Below are positions 1 through 7,272 of a stretch of 21,290 bases of DNA, one piece after another. The stretch covers positions 1-21,290 of the forward strand of contig JAZUPZ010000001.1 of the NCBI GenBank assembly GCA_045605445.1, read 5' to 3'. The position numbers were made by a program, and so were the translations under genes. The stretch comes from CAZMHL01 sp045605445. Lineage in GTDB: Bacteria > Bacillota > Clostridia > RGIG6154. The stretch's first letter is position 1; the number at the start of each line of letters is the position of its first letter. A model generated the notes under the pieces. The model ran no database searches and was not told the DNA's origin. It was given only the letters and a program-made list of their open reading frames with translations.

Positions 1-356
1 ATCTCAATCAGAAAGCCGGCACAGATTTCGCCCTTTCGGGCAAAGATTATTTATATTATATCAAGAAAAGATTTCTTGAAGGTTATAATACAGATGACTT
101 TAAAAAAGTAATTGACAAAAAATGCGCCGACTGGCAGGGAACGGATTTTGCTCAGTATTTAAGACCTCAGACCCTTTTTGGTGACAAGTTTGAAATTTAT
201 GTAAAGGAAAAGCAAATGTCAGAAACAGGCGGTTTTAAAAAGCCTGTTAAGCCAACAAGGTTTACAAACTTTGAGGAAAGACGTTCAGACCTTGACCTTG
301 CGGAAAAACAAAAGTTTGATGAAATGATTGCCTTTGCAAAGGAGCTTGAAGGTTAA
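1..356 (+). CDS. C-terminal part of phage-type replication (replisome organiser) protein, 5' truncated
   Basis: The open frame runs in from the left edge (codons begin at base 3) and stops at TAA 354-356, giving about 117 residues. Near the start it reads LNQKAGTDF, followed by FKKVIDKKCADWQGTDF and then YLRPQTLFGDKFEIYV. This is the pattern of the conserved phage C-terminal domain (Phg_2220_C) that ends many DnaD-like replisome organisers in Firmicute phages and integrative elements; those proteins help load the replicative helicase. The tail after the domain is charged and probably flexible. The N-terminal DNA-binding part is outside the window. No other phage gene is visible to the right, so this is either the edge of a prophage or element lying to the left, or a domesticated chromosomal replication gene. 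The domain call is confident; the context is not. Confidence 0.75.
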   Translation, partial: LNQKAGTDFALSGKDYLYYIKKRFLEGYNTDDFKKVIDKKCADWQGTDFAQYLRPQTLFGDKFEIYVKEKQMSETGGFKKPVKPTRFTNFEERRSDLDLAEKQKFDEMIAFAKELEG

Positions 357-386
357 TTTATATTTTTTGTAAAGCAGTTCGGCAAA

Positions 387-401
387 AACAGTTAAGCTGT
401 T
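387..401. terminator. weak bidirectional hairpin between convergent genes
   Basis: AACAG (387-391) and CTGTT (397-401) form a 5-bp stem with a 5-nt loop between the convergent ends of the replication gene and the small secreted protein gene. The right-hand side continues ATTTT, and on the minus strand the hairpin is followed by TTTGCC. The stem is short, so this is only a plausible terminator. Confidence 0.3.
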
Positions 402-1017
402 ATTTTACCGCCTCAACGGTTATTTTTTCGGTTACAAAAAAGTGCCCGTCAAAGGAACGGAAGGTGTTAACGGTGTAAAGGGGAAGCCTGTCACTGTTTA
501 TTATTCTCTGGGTTATGCAAAGGTCAGAAATATTGTCAGCATTAAAATCGGTAATGCTTACCTTTGCGGTTTTTTCAATAATAAGCTCCTTGCTTAAGTC
601 CTTGGGAAAAAGGTCAAAGGTCTGCCCGTTTTCAAGGTGGGCGGTAACAGAGTTATCATTTTTTGTAAATCTTAAGGAAAGGGGATAAAAGTCCTCCTTT
701 TTTGAAATGGCTAAGGGAATGTGGTTATAAAAATTTACAATTTCCCCGTTTTTGCCATCGTAAATAAAAACCTCTTTTTTACCGTCGCCGTTAAAATCAA
801 AGGTTTTGATTTCGCAGGGGAGGCTTACAACCCTTGAAACATATTTTTTAACAAGCCCTCTTTTGCCCCTGCAGCTTATTTCACAGCCATCGGGGAGGGG
901 AGATGCGGTTATGCCGCTTTTCTCAAAGCCTCTGAAAGCGGGAATCGAGGGATTGAAGGTAAGGCAAAAGGCGAGGGTTAAAACAAAAAACAGTGCAGGA
1001 ATTGTAAGCTTTTTCAT
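400..1017 (-). CDS. small secreted protein with FG-GAP/VCBS-like Asp-rich repeats, unknown function
   Basis: About 205 residues from the ATG at 1015-1017; an in-frame ATG 48 bases upstream would put 16 polar residues before the hydrophobic segment, so the internal start fits a signal peptide better. A GAAAGG-like site lies about 13 bases upstream, which is rather far. The N-terminus (MKKLTIPALFFVLTLAF) is a signal peptide or membrane anchor. Two Asp-rich segments, DFNGDGKKEVFIYDG (about residues 76-90) and DFNADNISDLCITQ (about 156-169), resemble the Ca-binding loops of FG-GAP/VCBS beta-propeller repeats, but two copies are too few for a full propeller. I do not recognise a family and propose only an exported, perhaps Ca-binding, protein. 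It lies alone, convergent with the upstream gene and divergent from the SLH gene. Confidence 0.7.
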   Translation of the reverse strand: MKKLTIPALFFVLTLAFCLTFNPSIPAFRGFEKSGITASPLPDGCEISCRGKRGLVKKYVSRVVSLPCEIKTFDFNGDGKKEVFIYDGKNGEIVNFYNHIPLAISKKEDFYPLSLRFTKNDNSVTAHLENGQTFDLFPKDLSKELIIEKTAKVSITDFNADNISDLCITQRIINSDRLPLYTVNTFRSFDGHFFVTEKITVEAVK

Positions 1018-1120
1018 ATAATATAACAAGCCTTTCTTAGGTTTTGCGGTGGGATTTGTGAACAATCTGTGAAAAAAGTTTAAAACATTTTTCTTTATAG
1101 TTACATTTATGTTACAAATG

Positions 1121-1149
1121 TTGACTTTATGAACCTATTTCATTAGAAT
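1121..1149 (+). promoter_or_regulatory. sigma-A promoter of the SLH surface-protein gene
   Basis: TTGACT (1121-1126) and TAGAAT (1144-1149) are separated by exactly 17 bases. Transcription would start near 1156, giving a leader of about 245 nt before the ATG at 1404. No competing match of this quality is seen closer to the gene. Confidence 0.75.
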
Positions 1150-1155
1150 AAAGGT

Positions 1156-1403
1156 ATAGGGAGTGAAAAATGTGCTTAAAACCGCGGGTTTTGCGCATTG
1201 TTTTTAAGTTATAAGAAAGGATGATAACGTGAAAAATCACGTTATCACCTCCGGTTGGATTTAATTGCACCGCCGAAATTTTCGCACCATATATGATGTG
1301 AAACGGCAACGTGCATAATTCCCACTATACGCCTTATCTGCCCACGATGGGTGCGTATAACGATTTCATTATTATTTGTGGGCAGAAAGGCTGTGGAAAT
1401 TAA
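1156..1403 (+). promoter_or_regulatory. structured, apparently bistable mRNA leader of the SLH gene
   Basis: The leader contains consecutive hairpins. H1: 1171-1175 with 1193-1197 continuing into AAAACC (1178-1183) with GGTTTT (1187-1192). H2: TGATAACGTG (1222-1231) with CACGTTATCA (1238-1247), extended by AGG/CCT across one bulged A. H3: GCAC (1267-1270)/GTGC (1311-1314), GCCG (1272-1275)/CGGC (1304-1307) and TTCGCA (1281-1286)/TGTGAA (1297-1302). Near the gene, TATACGC (1326-1332) pairs with GCGTATA (1353-1359) around CCCA/TGGG (1341-1344/1348-1351). Alternatively 1332-1345 pairs with GTGGGCAGAAAGG (1378-1390), 13 bp with one bulge, burying the ribosome-binding site AGAAAGG. The two folds cannot coexist. 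I could not match it to a riboswitch class I know; regulation is inferred from structure alone. Confidence 0.55.
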
Positions 1404-4400
1404 ATGAAAAATTTCACAAGAATATTCACTCTGCTCCTTGCAGTGCTTCTTGTTTTCAACGTTGCGGCATCTGCAAGTCAGTATACTGATATTTCGTCAG
1501 GAAACCTTGGCTCTTCCTACGAGGAGGCTATTGACGTTCTTTCGTCAATGGGAATTTTTGTAGGCGACTCTGAGGGAACCTTCAGACCCAATGATTACAT
1601 AACAAGAGCAGAGGCTGTAGCCATTGTAAACAGAATAACGGGACTGTCTTCAACAGTTTCCGCCACAGGCTATATACCTTATTATACCGACGTTAAGGCA
1701 AGCGACTGGTTTGCTGCAGACGTAACCGTTGCAACCCAGATGAACATCATCGCCGGGGACGGAGACGGAACCTTCAGACCAAACGACTATGTTCTTTACG
1801 AAGAAATGGTAAAAATGCTTGTTGCTGCTCTTAATTATTCCGATAATTTCGTAGGCAAAATCGGCGGCTTCCCCACAGGCTATCTTGTTCTTGCGTCAAA
1901 TCTTGGTATAACAAGCGGAATAAATGAAACCTCAGGCAACTTTGCGGCAAGAAAGATAGTTGCAAGACTTACATATCAGACCCTTACGGCTCCGATGTTT
2001 TCTCTTACCTCTTATTCTTCCGACGGCAGCGCAATTTACACAGAAGACGAAACAAAAATCCTTCTTGAACAGAAGCTCAATATGAGAAAGCTTGAAGGCT
2101 ATGTTTCAGCAAACCATATAACCTCTCTTAATTCAGCTTCAACAAATTGCGACGAAGGTCAGGTGGCCTTCACCATAACCGCTGTTAAAGACGGCGAAGA
2201 CGTTCCGGGAATGGGAGTTGGCGACACGGTTATTTTAAACACGGGCAGCTCTGACATTGCCGACTATCTCGGCTCTTCAATGACGGTTTATATCGGCTAT
2301 GACTACTACGACGATTACTATGTAAAATCCTATGTTTTTTCTGCAAGAAAAGCAAACAAGGTTTCAATTGAAGATACAAATGATATCTGCGTTCCTGCTG
2401 ACAGATACCCGTCGGTTCTCGGAACCTCAAGCGGAATGTATATCTCCGTTTACGATGAAGAAACCGACAGCTCCAATACCGAATATTACCTTGACAGAAA
2501 CGCTGTTTTTGTGGTAAACGGCAAGTTTTACGGCTATGCAAACAGCATTAACACAAATACGAAAATCCCCGGAATCTCCGGCGGCGATATCGGATATATC
2601 TACGCTCCGAACCAGGGAAATGTTACTCTTCTTGACAGAAACGGCGATAAAAAATACGACGTTGTTAACGTAACTGCATACGAAACCTTTGTTGTTGACG
2701 AGGTTTACTCAAATTACCTTAAAATTGCAACAAAGAACAGCGCAACAATTACCCTTAACAACAAAAACAACTATTCCTACAGAATTACATATAACAACAG
2801 GGAAATAAATTCCTCTGAGCTTAAGGAATGGGACGTTATTTCCGTTGCAAGAAGCCTTGACAATAAGAGTATTGACATTATAGTTTCAAGAGACAGAACA
2901 ACAGGCTCGGTTACTTCAATGTACAGAGCTCCTTCGATTTACGACAGCGAATATTACATTAACGGAAGCCCCTACAGGGTTGCAAGTATGTCCGACTACA
3001 CAATTTCAAATATGGACCGTGTTGAAGCTGGAACATATGGCGACGTTTATTTCGACGTTTTCGGAAATATTGCTTATTTTGACATAACCTCAAGAGCATC
3101 AAATTCAAGCTATGCGTTTATTTCCGGAATCGAGCAGGTAACAAGAATGGGCAGAACTGTTTATAACATTCAGCTCCTTCTTCCAAGCGGCGGAACTGTT
3201 GTTTATGAAATTGCATCAAGAGTAAACGTTACCGACTACAGCGTTTCTTCCGTTGCTTCAACAAAATCGGCAGCAGAGGTGTTTACCCTTGTAAATGCCC
3301 TTAACGGAAACAGCTCAACCTGGACCTATACCTCCGACGATGCCCTCGGCACCAACACAAAGAGATACGGTAACAGAATAGTAAGATATGCCGTTAACTC
3401 CCAGGGCAAGCTTTCAACTCTCGACGTTGCAAATTCAAATGCTTATTCAAACGGCGGCGATTACCTCTCCGTAACAACGGGAATGGGCGTTGAATACAAC
3501 AAAACAAATCTTACGGTTGGACAGTACGGAATTACAAAGAACACAATTGTGTTTATGCTTCCTATTAAAACCAACTCAACAGAAGACGACTTTACAATTG
3601 CAAATTCAAATACTTTAAGCGACAGAGCAACCTATAACGTTGCATATATCACTCCCGACGATTACTACGACGTTGAGGTTCTTGTTATAACAAACTCTGC
3701 GGTAACGGTTGGCGACAGCTCAAACCTTGCAGTTGTTAAAAAGGTTCAGGCTGCAGTAGACGAAGACGGTTATCCCGTTGCAAGACTTACTTTTATGCAG
3801 AACTCAGGACTTTATACTTATGATACCACCGCAGACCTTGGTCTTGATGCCAACGATTTCAAGGCGGGCGACGTGTTTGAATATGCCCTCAACTCAAAGG
3901 GAAGAATTGAAAAGGTAGCCTTCTCAACTGCCGACAATTACGTTCTTTCGTATAACAACATTCCGTCGGCTTACCAGAGCGGACTTATTAAAACAAACAT
4001 TTCCTCTTCTTATGCAAATGCCCAGTACGTTTTCGGCGTGGTAACCCATAAGGACGGCGGAACAAGAATAATTCAGCTTGCAACAGAATACGGCGGACAG
4101 TCAACCTCAAGACACAGAATTCCGTCCTCTGCAAACATAACAATTGTTGACCTTACAAAGTCTGTTTCCTCTGAAAACAGAGTTGTAAACGGCGTTTACG
4201 GCGATATTCAGGTAACAAAGGTTATTAACGGCGCAATAGATTCCGACCTTGACTATACCGCTCTTATCAAATATTCAAAAGACGAAGTTACCGATGTGGT
4301 AATCTTCAAGGGCTATAACAAAGTTGTTATGGGCGGTGTTATTGGAAATATTTTCAACTGGCAGTATCAGGCAAGATATGCAACTGCCCGCGCAGAATTT

Positions 4401-5318
4401 GAAGTGGCAGAAGATAACTATAACGAAAAGGTTGCAAACTACAACAGAGCCCAGAGCGAGTATAACGATGCTCTTGCGGCAAGAGATACGGCTCAGGAAA
4501 ATCTTGACACTATTCTTGCTCAGGAGGCTGAAGACGAATCAAACAGCGCTCAGCACAGGGAACAGGCACTTTCAAATGCAAGGCAGGAGGTAACAGTAGC
4601 GGAAGAGGCTCTTGAAACTGCAAGAGAACAGCTTGCCGGCTACGAGGAAGACCTTCTGGCTGCAGAAGGAGAGTATAATACTGCTCTTGATGAATATACA
4701 GAAGCAGCAGGAATTAAAAACGAAAAGAAAACCGCTTTTGAAAACAAAAAAACAGAATTTGAAGCAAAGAAGGAAGTAACTCAGGAAAAGCTCGAAGCAA
4801 AGGAAAATGCCGAAGAGGCTCTTGAAAATCTTCCTGCCGATGCAACCCCGGAAGAAAGAGAATTGGCTCAGGAGGCTGTTGAAAATGCAACAGAAGAGTA
4901 TGAAACTGCTGTTGCTGAGGAAAACCAGGTAAAAGAAGAAATGGAAACAGCCGAAGAGGAATATGAAGAAACTGAAGCAACTGCAGGCGAAAAGAAGAGC
5001 ATAATGGAAACAAAGCTCGGCGACTATACAACTCTTCAGGGCAAACGTGCAGAATTTGAAGGAAACGTAACAGAGGCTGAAGAAAATCTTCAGGCAAAGA
5101 AAGACGTTGTAACCGCTCTTGAAAATGAACCCGAATTAACAGAAAACGGCGAAGAATCTCCCGAAGTAACTGCGGCAAGAGCAACTCTTGCAAATGCCCA
5201 GTCGGTTCTCGATGAAAAAGGCGAAGCTCTTGAAACAGCAGAAAACGAAAAGAACGAAGCCTATGAAACTCTCAACGAGAAAAAGGCGGTTGTGGAAGAA
5301 ATAGAACAGTATCTTTAA
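1404..5318 (+). CDS. SLH-domain S-layer/surface protein with long acidic C-terminal coiled coil
   Basis: 1304 residues, start ATG 1404 with AGAAAGG 13 bases upstream. Residues 1-25 are a signal peptide ending near AASAS. Three SLH repeats follow: about 27-80 (GTFRPNDYITRAEAVAIVNR), about 90-142 (second GTFRPNDY, then EEMVKMLVAAL) and a degenerate third around 146-200. SLH domains bind secondary cell-wall polymer and hold S-layer proteins at the surface. Residues about 200-980 are a beta-rich, Ser/Thr/Asn/Tyr-rich region I cannot assign. From about 985 to the end the sequence becomes a Glu/Ala/Lys-rich heptad region, almost certainly coiled coil, broken by two turn-like segments (around LPADATPEE and ELTENGEESPE), so it may fold back on itself. 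Strong promoter, long leader and strong terminator suggest a highly expressed monocistronic gene. Confidence 0.9.
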   Translation: MKNFTRIFTLLLAVLLVFNVAASASQYTDISSGNLGSSYEEAIDVLSSMGIFVGDSEGTFRPNDYITRAEAVAIVNRITGLSSTVSATGYIPYYTDVKASDWFAADVTVATQMNIIAGDGDGTFRPNDYVLYEEMVKMLVAALNYSDNFVGKIGGFPTGYLVLASNLGITSGINETSGNFAARKIVARLTYQTLTAPMFSLTSYSSDGSAIYTEDETKILLEQKLNMRKLEGYVSANHITSLNSASTNCDEGQVAFTITAVKDGEDVPGMGVGDTVILNTGSSDIADYLGSSMTVYIGYDYYDDYYVKSYVFSARKANKVSIEDTNDICVPADRYPSVLGTSSGMYISVYDEETDSSNTEYYLDRNAVFVVNGKFYGYANSINTNTKIPGISGGDIGYIYAPNQGNVTLLDRNGDKKYDVVNVTAYETFVVDEVYSNYLKIATKNSATITLNNKNNYSYRITYNNREINSSELKEWDVISVARSLDNKSIDIIVSRDRTTGSVTSMYRAPSIYDSEYYINGSPYRVASMSDYTISNMDRVEAGTYGDVYFDVFGNIAYFDITSRASNSSYAFISGIEQVTRMGRTVYNIQLLLPSGGTVVYEIASRVNVTDYSVSSVASTKSAAEVFTLVNALNGNSSTWTYTSDDALGTNTKRYGNRIVRYAVNSQGKLSTLDVANSNAYSNGGDYLSVTTGMGVEYNKTNLTVGQYGITKNTIVFMLPIKTNSTEDDFTIANSNTLSDRATYNVAYITPDDYYDVEVLVITNSAVTVGDSSNLAVVKKVQAAVDEDGYPVARLTFMQNSGLYTYDTTADLGLDANDFKAGDVFEYALNSKGRIEKVAFSTADNYVLSYNNIPSAYQSGLIKTNISSSYANAQYVFGVVTHKDGGTRIIQLATEYGGQSTSRHRIPSSANITIVDLTKSVSSENRVVNGVYGDIQVTKVINGAIDSDLDYTALIKYSKDEVTDVVIFKGYNKVVMGGVIGNIFNWQYQARYATARAEFEVAEDNYNEKVANYNRAQSEYNDALAARDTAQENLDTILAQEAEDESNSAQHREQALSNARQEVTVAEEALETAREQLAGYEEDLLAAEGEYNTALDEYTEAAGIKNEKKTAFENKKTEFEAKKEVTQEKLEAKENAEEALENLPADATPEERELAQEAVENATEEYETAVAEENQVKEEMETAEEEYEETEATAGEKKSIMETKLGDYTTLQGKRAEFEGNVTEAEENLQAKKDVVTALENEPELTENGEESPEVTAARATLANAQSVLDEKGEALETAENEKNEAYETLNEKKAVVEEIEQYL

Positions 5319-5352
5319 TAATTGCTCTTAATCTTTCTCCTTAGGAAAGAAA

Positions 5353-5397
5353 AACAGGCGAAGCGCAAAACAAAGGGCGCTACGCCTGTTTTGTTAA
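5353..5397 (+). terminator. strong intrinsic terminator of the SLH gene
   Basis: AACAGGCG (5353-5360) pairs with CGCCTGTT (5383-5390), and after one A/A mismatch AGCGC pairs with GCGCT. TTGTTAAAT follows. It lies 35 bases after the SLH stop codon. Confidence 0.8.
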
Positions 5398-5428
5398 ATA
5401 ATAAATAATAAATAATAAATAATAAAAA
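5398..5428. repeat. short AT-rich 7-bp tandem repeat
   Basis: About four consecutive copies of a 7-bp AATAATA-type unit lie between the SLH terminator and the next hairpin. A similar AT-rich run (TATTATCTATTATTTCTTATTTATT, opposite sense) flanks the related hairpin near 7245, suggesting that the AT-rich block and hairpin travel or arise together. Confidence 0.5.
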
Positions 5429-5432
5429 TCGA

Positions 5433-5468
5433 AGGAACACTACCAATTGGCAGTGTTCCTGCTTTTTT
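5433..5468. repeat. GGAAC palindromic repeat, copy 1 (terminator-like in both directions)
   Basis: GGAACACTACC (5434-5444), loop AATT, GGCAGTGTTCC (5449-5459): a 10-of-11 bp stem with an A/C mismatch, followed by GCTTTTTT on + and by TTCGATTTTTATT on the minus strand. A second copy is at 7211-7236. In that copy one A-T pair of this stem is T-A, so both strands changed together. Confidence 0.65.
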
Positions 5469-5492
5469 ATATTCTTTTTCAAGGTTTTTATT

Positions 5493-5500
5493 CATATAAT
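5493..5500 (+). promoter_or_regulatory. possible sigma-E-type -10 (CATATAAT) before yabP
   Basis: CATATAAT fits the mother-cell sigma-E -10 consensus, and yabP/yabQ are sigma-E-dependent in Bacillus. The nearest -35-like sequence (TTATATTC at 5467-5474) is spaced 18 bases away, longer than the usual 13-15, so the call is tentative. A transcript starting near 5507 would begin with the hairpin GCCCG (5509-5513)/CGGGC (5521-5525), directly ahead of the GGAAAGG ribosome-binding site. Confidence 0.4.
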
Positions 5501-5541
5501 TAAAAAAGCCCGTATAAGGCGGGCGGAAAGGCTGAAAAACT

Positions 5542-5814
5542 ATGGAATTAAAGAATGATGCAGTACACAATGTGGTAATGGAAAACAGAGAAAAAATGAG
5601 CATTTCGGCGGTGACAGACGTTGAAAGCTTCAACGAGCAGGAAATAATTTTAAATACTCAAATGGGAATGCTGTCCGTTTACGGTTCTTCTCTTCATATA
5701 AGCCGCCTTAACGTTGAAACGGGGGAGCTTAAAATTGAAGGTAATGTTGACAGTATTGCCTATGAGGACAGAGCCTCTTCCAGGGAAAGCTTTCTTTCAA
5801 GGTTGTTTAAATAA
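5542..5814 (+). CDS. yabP: sporulation protein YabP
   Basis: 90 residues, ATG 5542 preceded by GGAAAGG about 10 bases upstream. It matches the YabP/YqfC family: N-terminal strands with ISAVTDVESFNEQEI, then TQMGMLSVYGSSLHISRLNV and a final GELKIEGNVDSIAYED segment. The family is made in the mother cell during sporulation; YabP is needed for a normal spore cortex and coat, but its biochemical role is unknown. The stop codon overlaps the start of yabQ (TAATG), so the two are translationally coupled. Order yabP-yabQ-divIC-S1 protein equals the Bacillus subtilis arrangement, which supports the call. Confidence 0.9.
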   Translation: MELKNDAVHNVVMENREKMSISAVTDVESFNEQEIILNTQMGMLSVYGSSLHISRLNVETGELKIEGNVDSIAYEDRASSRESFLSRLFK

Positions 5815-6326
5815 TGGAAATTACCTTAAAAGAAGAAGTTCAGCTTGTTTTTGTTTGTCTCCTTTCGGGAATTTTAACGGGTGTTCTTTACGATTTGTTC
5901 AGAATAATAAGAAAGTGCACAAAGCCTTCGGTTGTAATTGTTTTTATTGAGGATCTGCTTTTCTGGATTCTCGATGCCCTGCTTGTTTTTTATGCGCTCT
6001 ATACCGCCTGCGGTGGTCAGCTCCGCTGGTTTTATCTTCCTTGCATAATTACAGGGTTTGCAATTTACCATTTCACGGTAAGCCGCCTGTTTGTAAGAAC
6101 AGGCTTTTTTGTGGTAAGAATCTCCCTTAACGTAACCTCGGGAATCCTCCGTTTTGTGCTGTTTCCCCTGCGTATTTTATTGAAATTTGCCCTGCTTGTA
6201 AAAAAATCCTTTAAAAAATCAAAATTTTTCAAAAAAATCCGCAAAATAAGATTGACATACAGAAATTTTTGTTTTAAAATTAAGAAGAGTATTCATAAAA
6301 TTTACTGTATTTTGTTAAGGAGATAG
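5814..6326 (+). CDS. yabQ: spore cortex biosynthesis membrane protein YabQ
   Basis: 170 residues, ATG overlapping the yabP stop by one base. Hydrophobic segments at about residues 8-28, 41-63, 67-90 and 107-135 are followed by a strongly basic Lys/Arg/Phe-rich tail. The early motif LSGILTGVLYDLFR is characteristic of YabQ. In Bacillus YabQ localises to the membrane around the forespore and is required for cortex peptidoglycan. It forms an operon with yabP, and divIC follows 12 bases downstream. Confidence 0.88.
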   Translation: MEITLKEEVQLVFVCLLSGILTGVLYDLFRIIRKCTKPSVVIVFIEDLLFWILDALLVFYALYTACGGQLRWFYLPCIITGFAIYHFTVSRLFVRTGFFVVRISLNVTSGILRFVLFPLRILLKFALLVKKSFKKSKFFKKIRKIRLTYRNFCFKIKKSIHKIYCILLRR

Positions 6327-6338
6327 GAGAGATTAAAT

Positions 6339-6635
6339 TTGGCAAAGAAACGCATTCGTGTTAAACCAAAAGCACCCGTTAAATTTATATTGGCTGCAGC
6401 CCTGCTTATTTATTTTTCTGTCACCTTTGTTCAACAGCAGATAAAAATTGAGGCGCTCAAGGCAAATGCCGAAACTATTCAAACCGAAATTTCCGTTGAA
6501 AATGAAAAAACTGCGGAAATAAAGGAAAATATGAAAGAGGATAAGTATCTTTCAAGAGTAGAAGACATTGCCAGAGATAAACTTGGATATCTTAAGGAGA
6601 ATGAAGTTTTATTTATTGATTCTTCTTTAAAATAA
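6339..6635 (+). CDS. divIC: septum formation initiator, FtsL/DivIC family
   Basis: 98 residues with a TTG start at 6339, chosen because AGGAGATAGGAGA ends 8 bases upstream and the basic KKRIRVKPK stretch then precedes the single membrane helix (about 17-33). A short coiled coil (about 36-64, QQQIKIEALKANAETIQTEI) and the end motif VEDIARDKLGYLKENEVLF follow. DivIC forms a complex with FtsL and DivIB/FtsQ in the division septum. Position between yabQ and the S1 protein is the conserved Bacillus arrangement. Confidence 0.88.
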   Translation: MAKKRIRVKPKAPVKFILAAALLIYFSVTFVQQQIKIEALKANAETIQTEISVENEKTAEIKENMKEDKYLSRVEDIARDKLGYLKENEVLFIDSSLK

Positions 6636-6656
6636 ACTAAGGAGGACTTCTGTTTT

Positions 6657-7064
6657 ATGCAGATTGAGGTAGGCAGCATTGTCGAAGGTAAAATTACCGG
6701 TGTGACCAATTTCGGAGCTTTTGTTCAGCTTGTGGGAGGTAAAACCGGTCTGGTTCACATTTCCGAGGTAGCCCTTGACTACGTTAAGGATATCAACGAT
6801 TTTGTTAAGGTTGGCGACAGCGTTAAGGTTAAGGTTGTGTCAATCGAACCCAAGGGAAAAATAAGCCTTTCAATTAAGAAGGTGCTTGAGGAGGAAAAGG
6901 CAAAGGCTGCGGGCAGACCTGCCGATGTTGCATTGTTCACAAGTAAGAACGACTCGAATATGTCCTTTGAAGATAAAATGAGCAAATTCAAGCTTGACAG
7001 CGATGAAAGAATGCTTACTCTTAAAAGAAACTTTGAATCTAAAAGAGGAAGCGGAAGAAGATAA
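6657..7064 (+). CDS. S1 RNA-binding domain protein, YabR-like
   Basis: 135 residues, ATG 6657 after AAGGAGGA. Residues 1-75 are a single S1 (OB-fold) domain: VGSIVEGKITGVTNFGAFVQ, then GLVHISEVA, VKVGDSVKVKV and GKISLSIKK, all hallmark positions. The rest is charged, with a basic end (KRNFESKRGSGRR) probably adding RNA affinity. It corresponds to YabR, the S1 protein downstream of divIC in Bacillus; exact function is unknown, and RNA or ribosome binding is inferred from the domain. It closes the operon, with a terminator right after the stop. Confidence 0.88.
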   Translation: MQIEVGSIVEGKITGVTNFGAFVQLVGGKTGLVHISEVALDYVKDINDFVKVGDSVKVKVVSIEPKGKISLSIKKVLEEEKAKAAGRPADVALFTSKNDSNMSFEDKMSKFKLDSDERMLTLKRNFESKRGSGRR

Positions 7065-7068
7065 TTAA

Positions 7069-7092
7069 AAACACGCCTATGGCGTGTTTTTT
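7069..7092 (+). terminator. intrinsic terminator of the yabP-yabQ-divIC operon
   Basis: ACACGCC (7071-7077), loop TAT, GGCGTGT (7081-7087), extended by A-T pairs and followed by TTTTTG. It starts five bases after the last stop codon. Confidence 0.85.
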
Positions 7093-7210
7093 GTTTAAAT
7101 AATAGAGAATAAATATTAAAACAATATCACGAAACATCGCGAAATTAAAAATTTTGAAAAATCGGAGAACCTTGATATTCGCTTTACTCGTATTAAAGAA
7201 TAAAAAAGTT

Positions 7211-7236
7211 GGAACTCTGCCAATCGGCAGAGTTCC
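7211..7236. repeat. GGAAC palindromic repeat, copy 2 (terminator of the 3D-domain gene)
   Basis: GGAACTCTGCC (7211-7221), loop AATC, GGCAGAGTTCC (7226-7236): a perfect 11-bp stem. On the minus strand it is followed by AACTTTTTTATT, so it can terminate the minus-strand 3D-domain gene ending at 7273; on + it is followed by TTCAATTTTTATT. It is related to copy 1 at 5434-5459. Confidence 0.7.
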
Positions 7237-7272
7237 TTCAATTTTTATTATCTATTATTTCTTATTTATTCA

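Noticed and set aside
1127..1309. Minus-strand 60-residue frame in the SLH leader
   Set aside because: It runs across several hairpins and has no recognisable domain; the leader explanation is stronger.
1156..1403. Cyclic-di-GMP, TPP, cobalamin, fluoride or guanidine riboswitch
   Set aside because: The conserved sequence cores I remember for these classes are not present in order.
4714..5193. Antisense 159-residue frame opposite the coiled coil
   Set aside because: It is Leu/Arg/Phe/Gln-rich, as expected from the complement of Glu/Ala/Lys heptads, and has no ribosome-binding site or family match.
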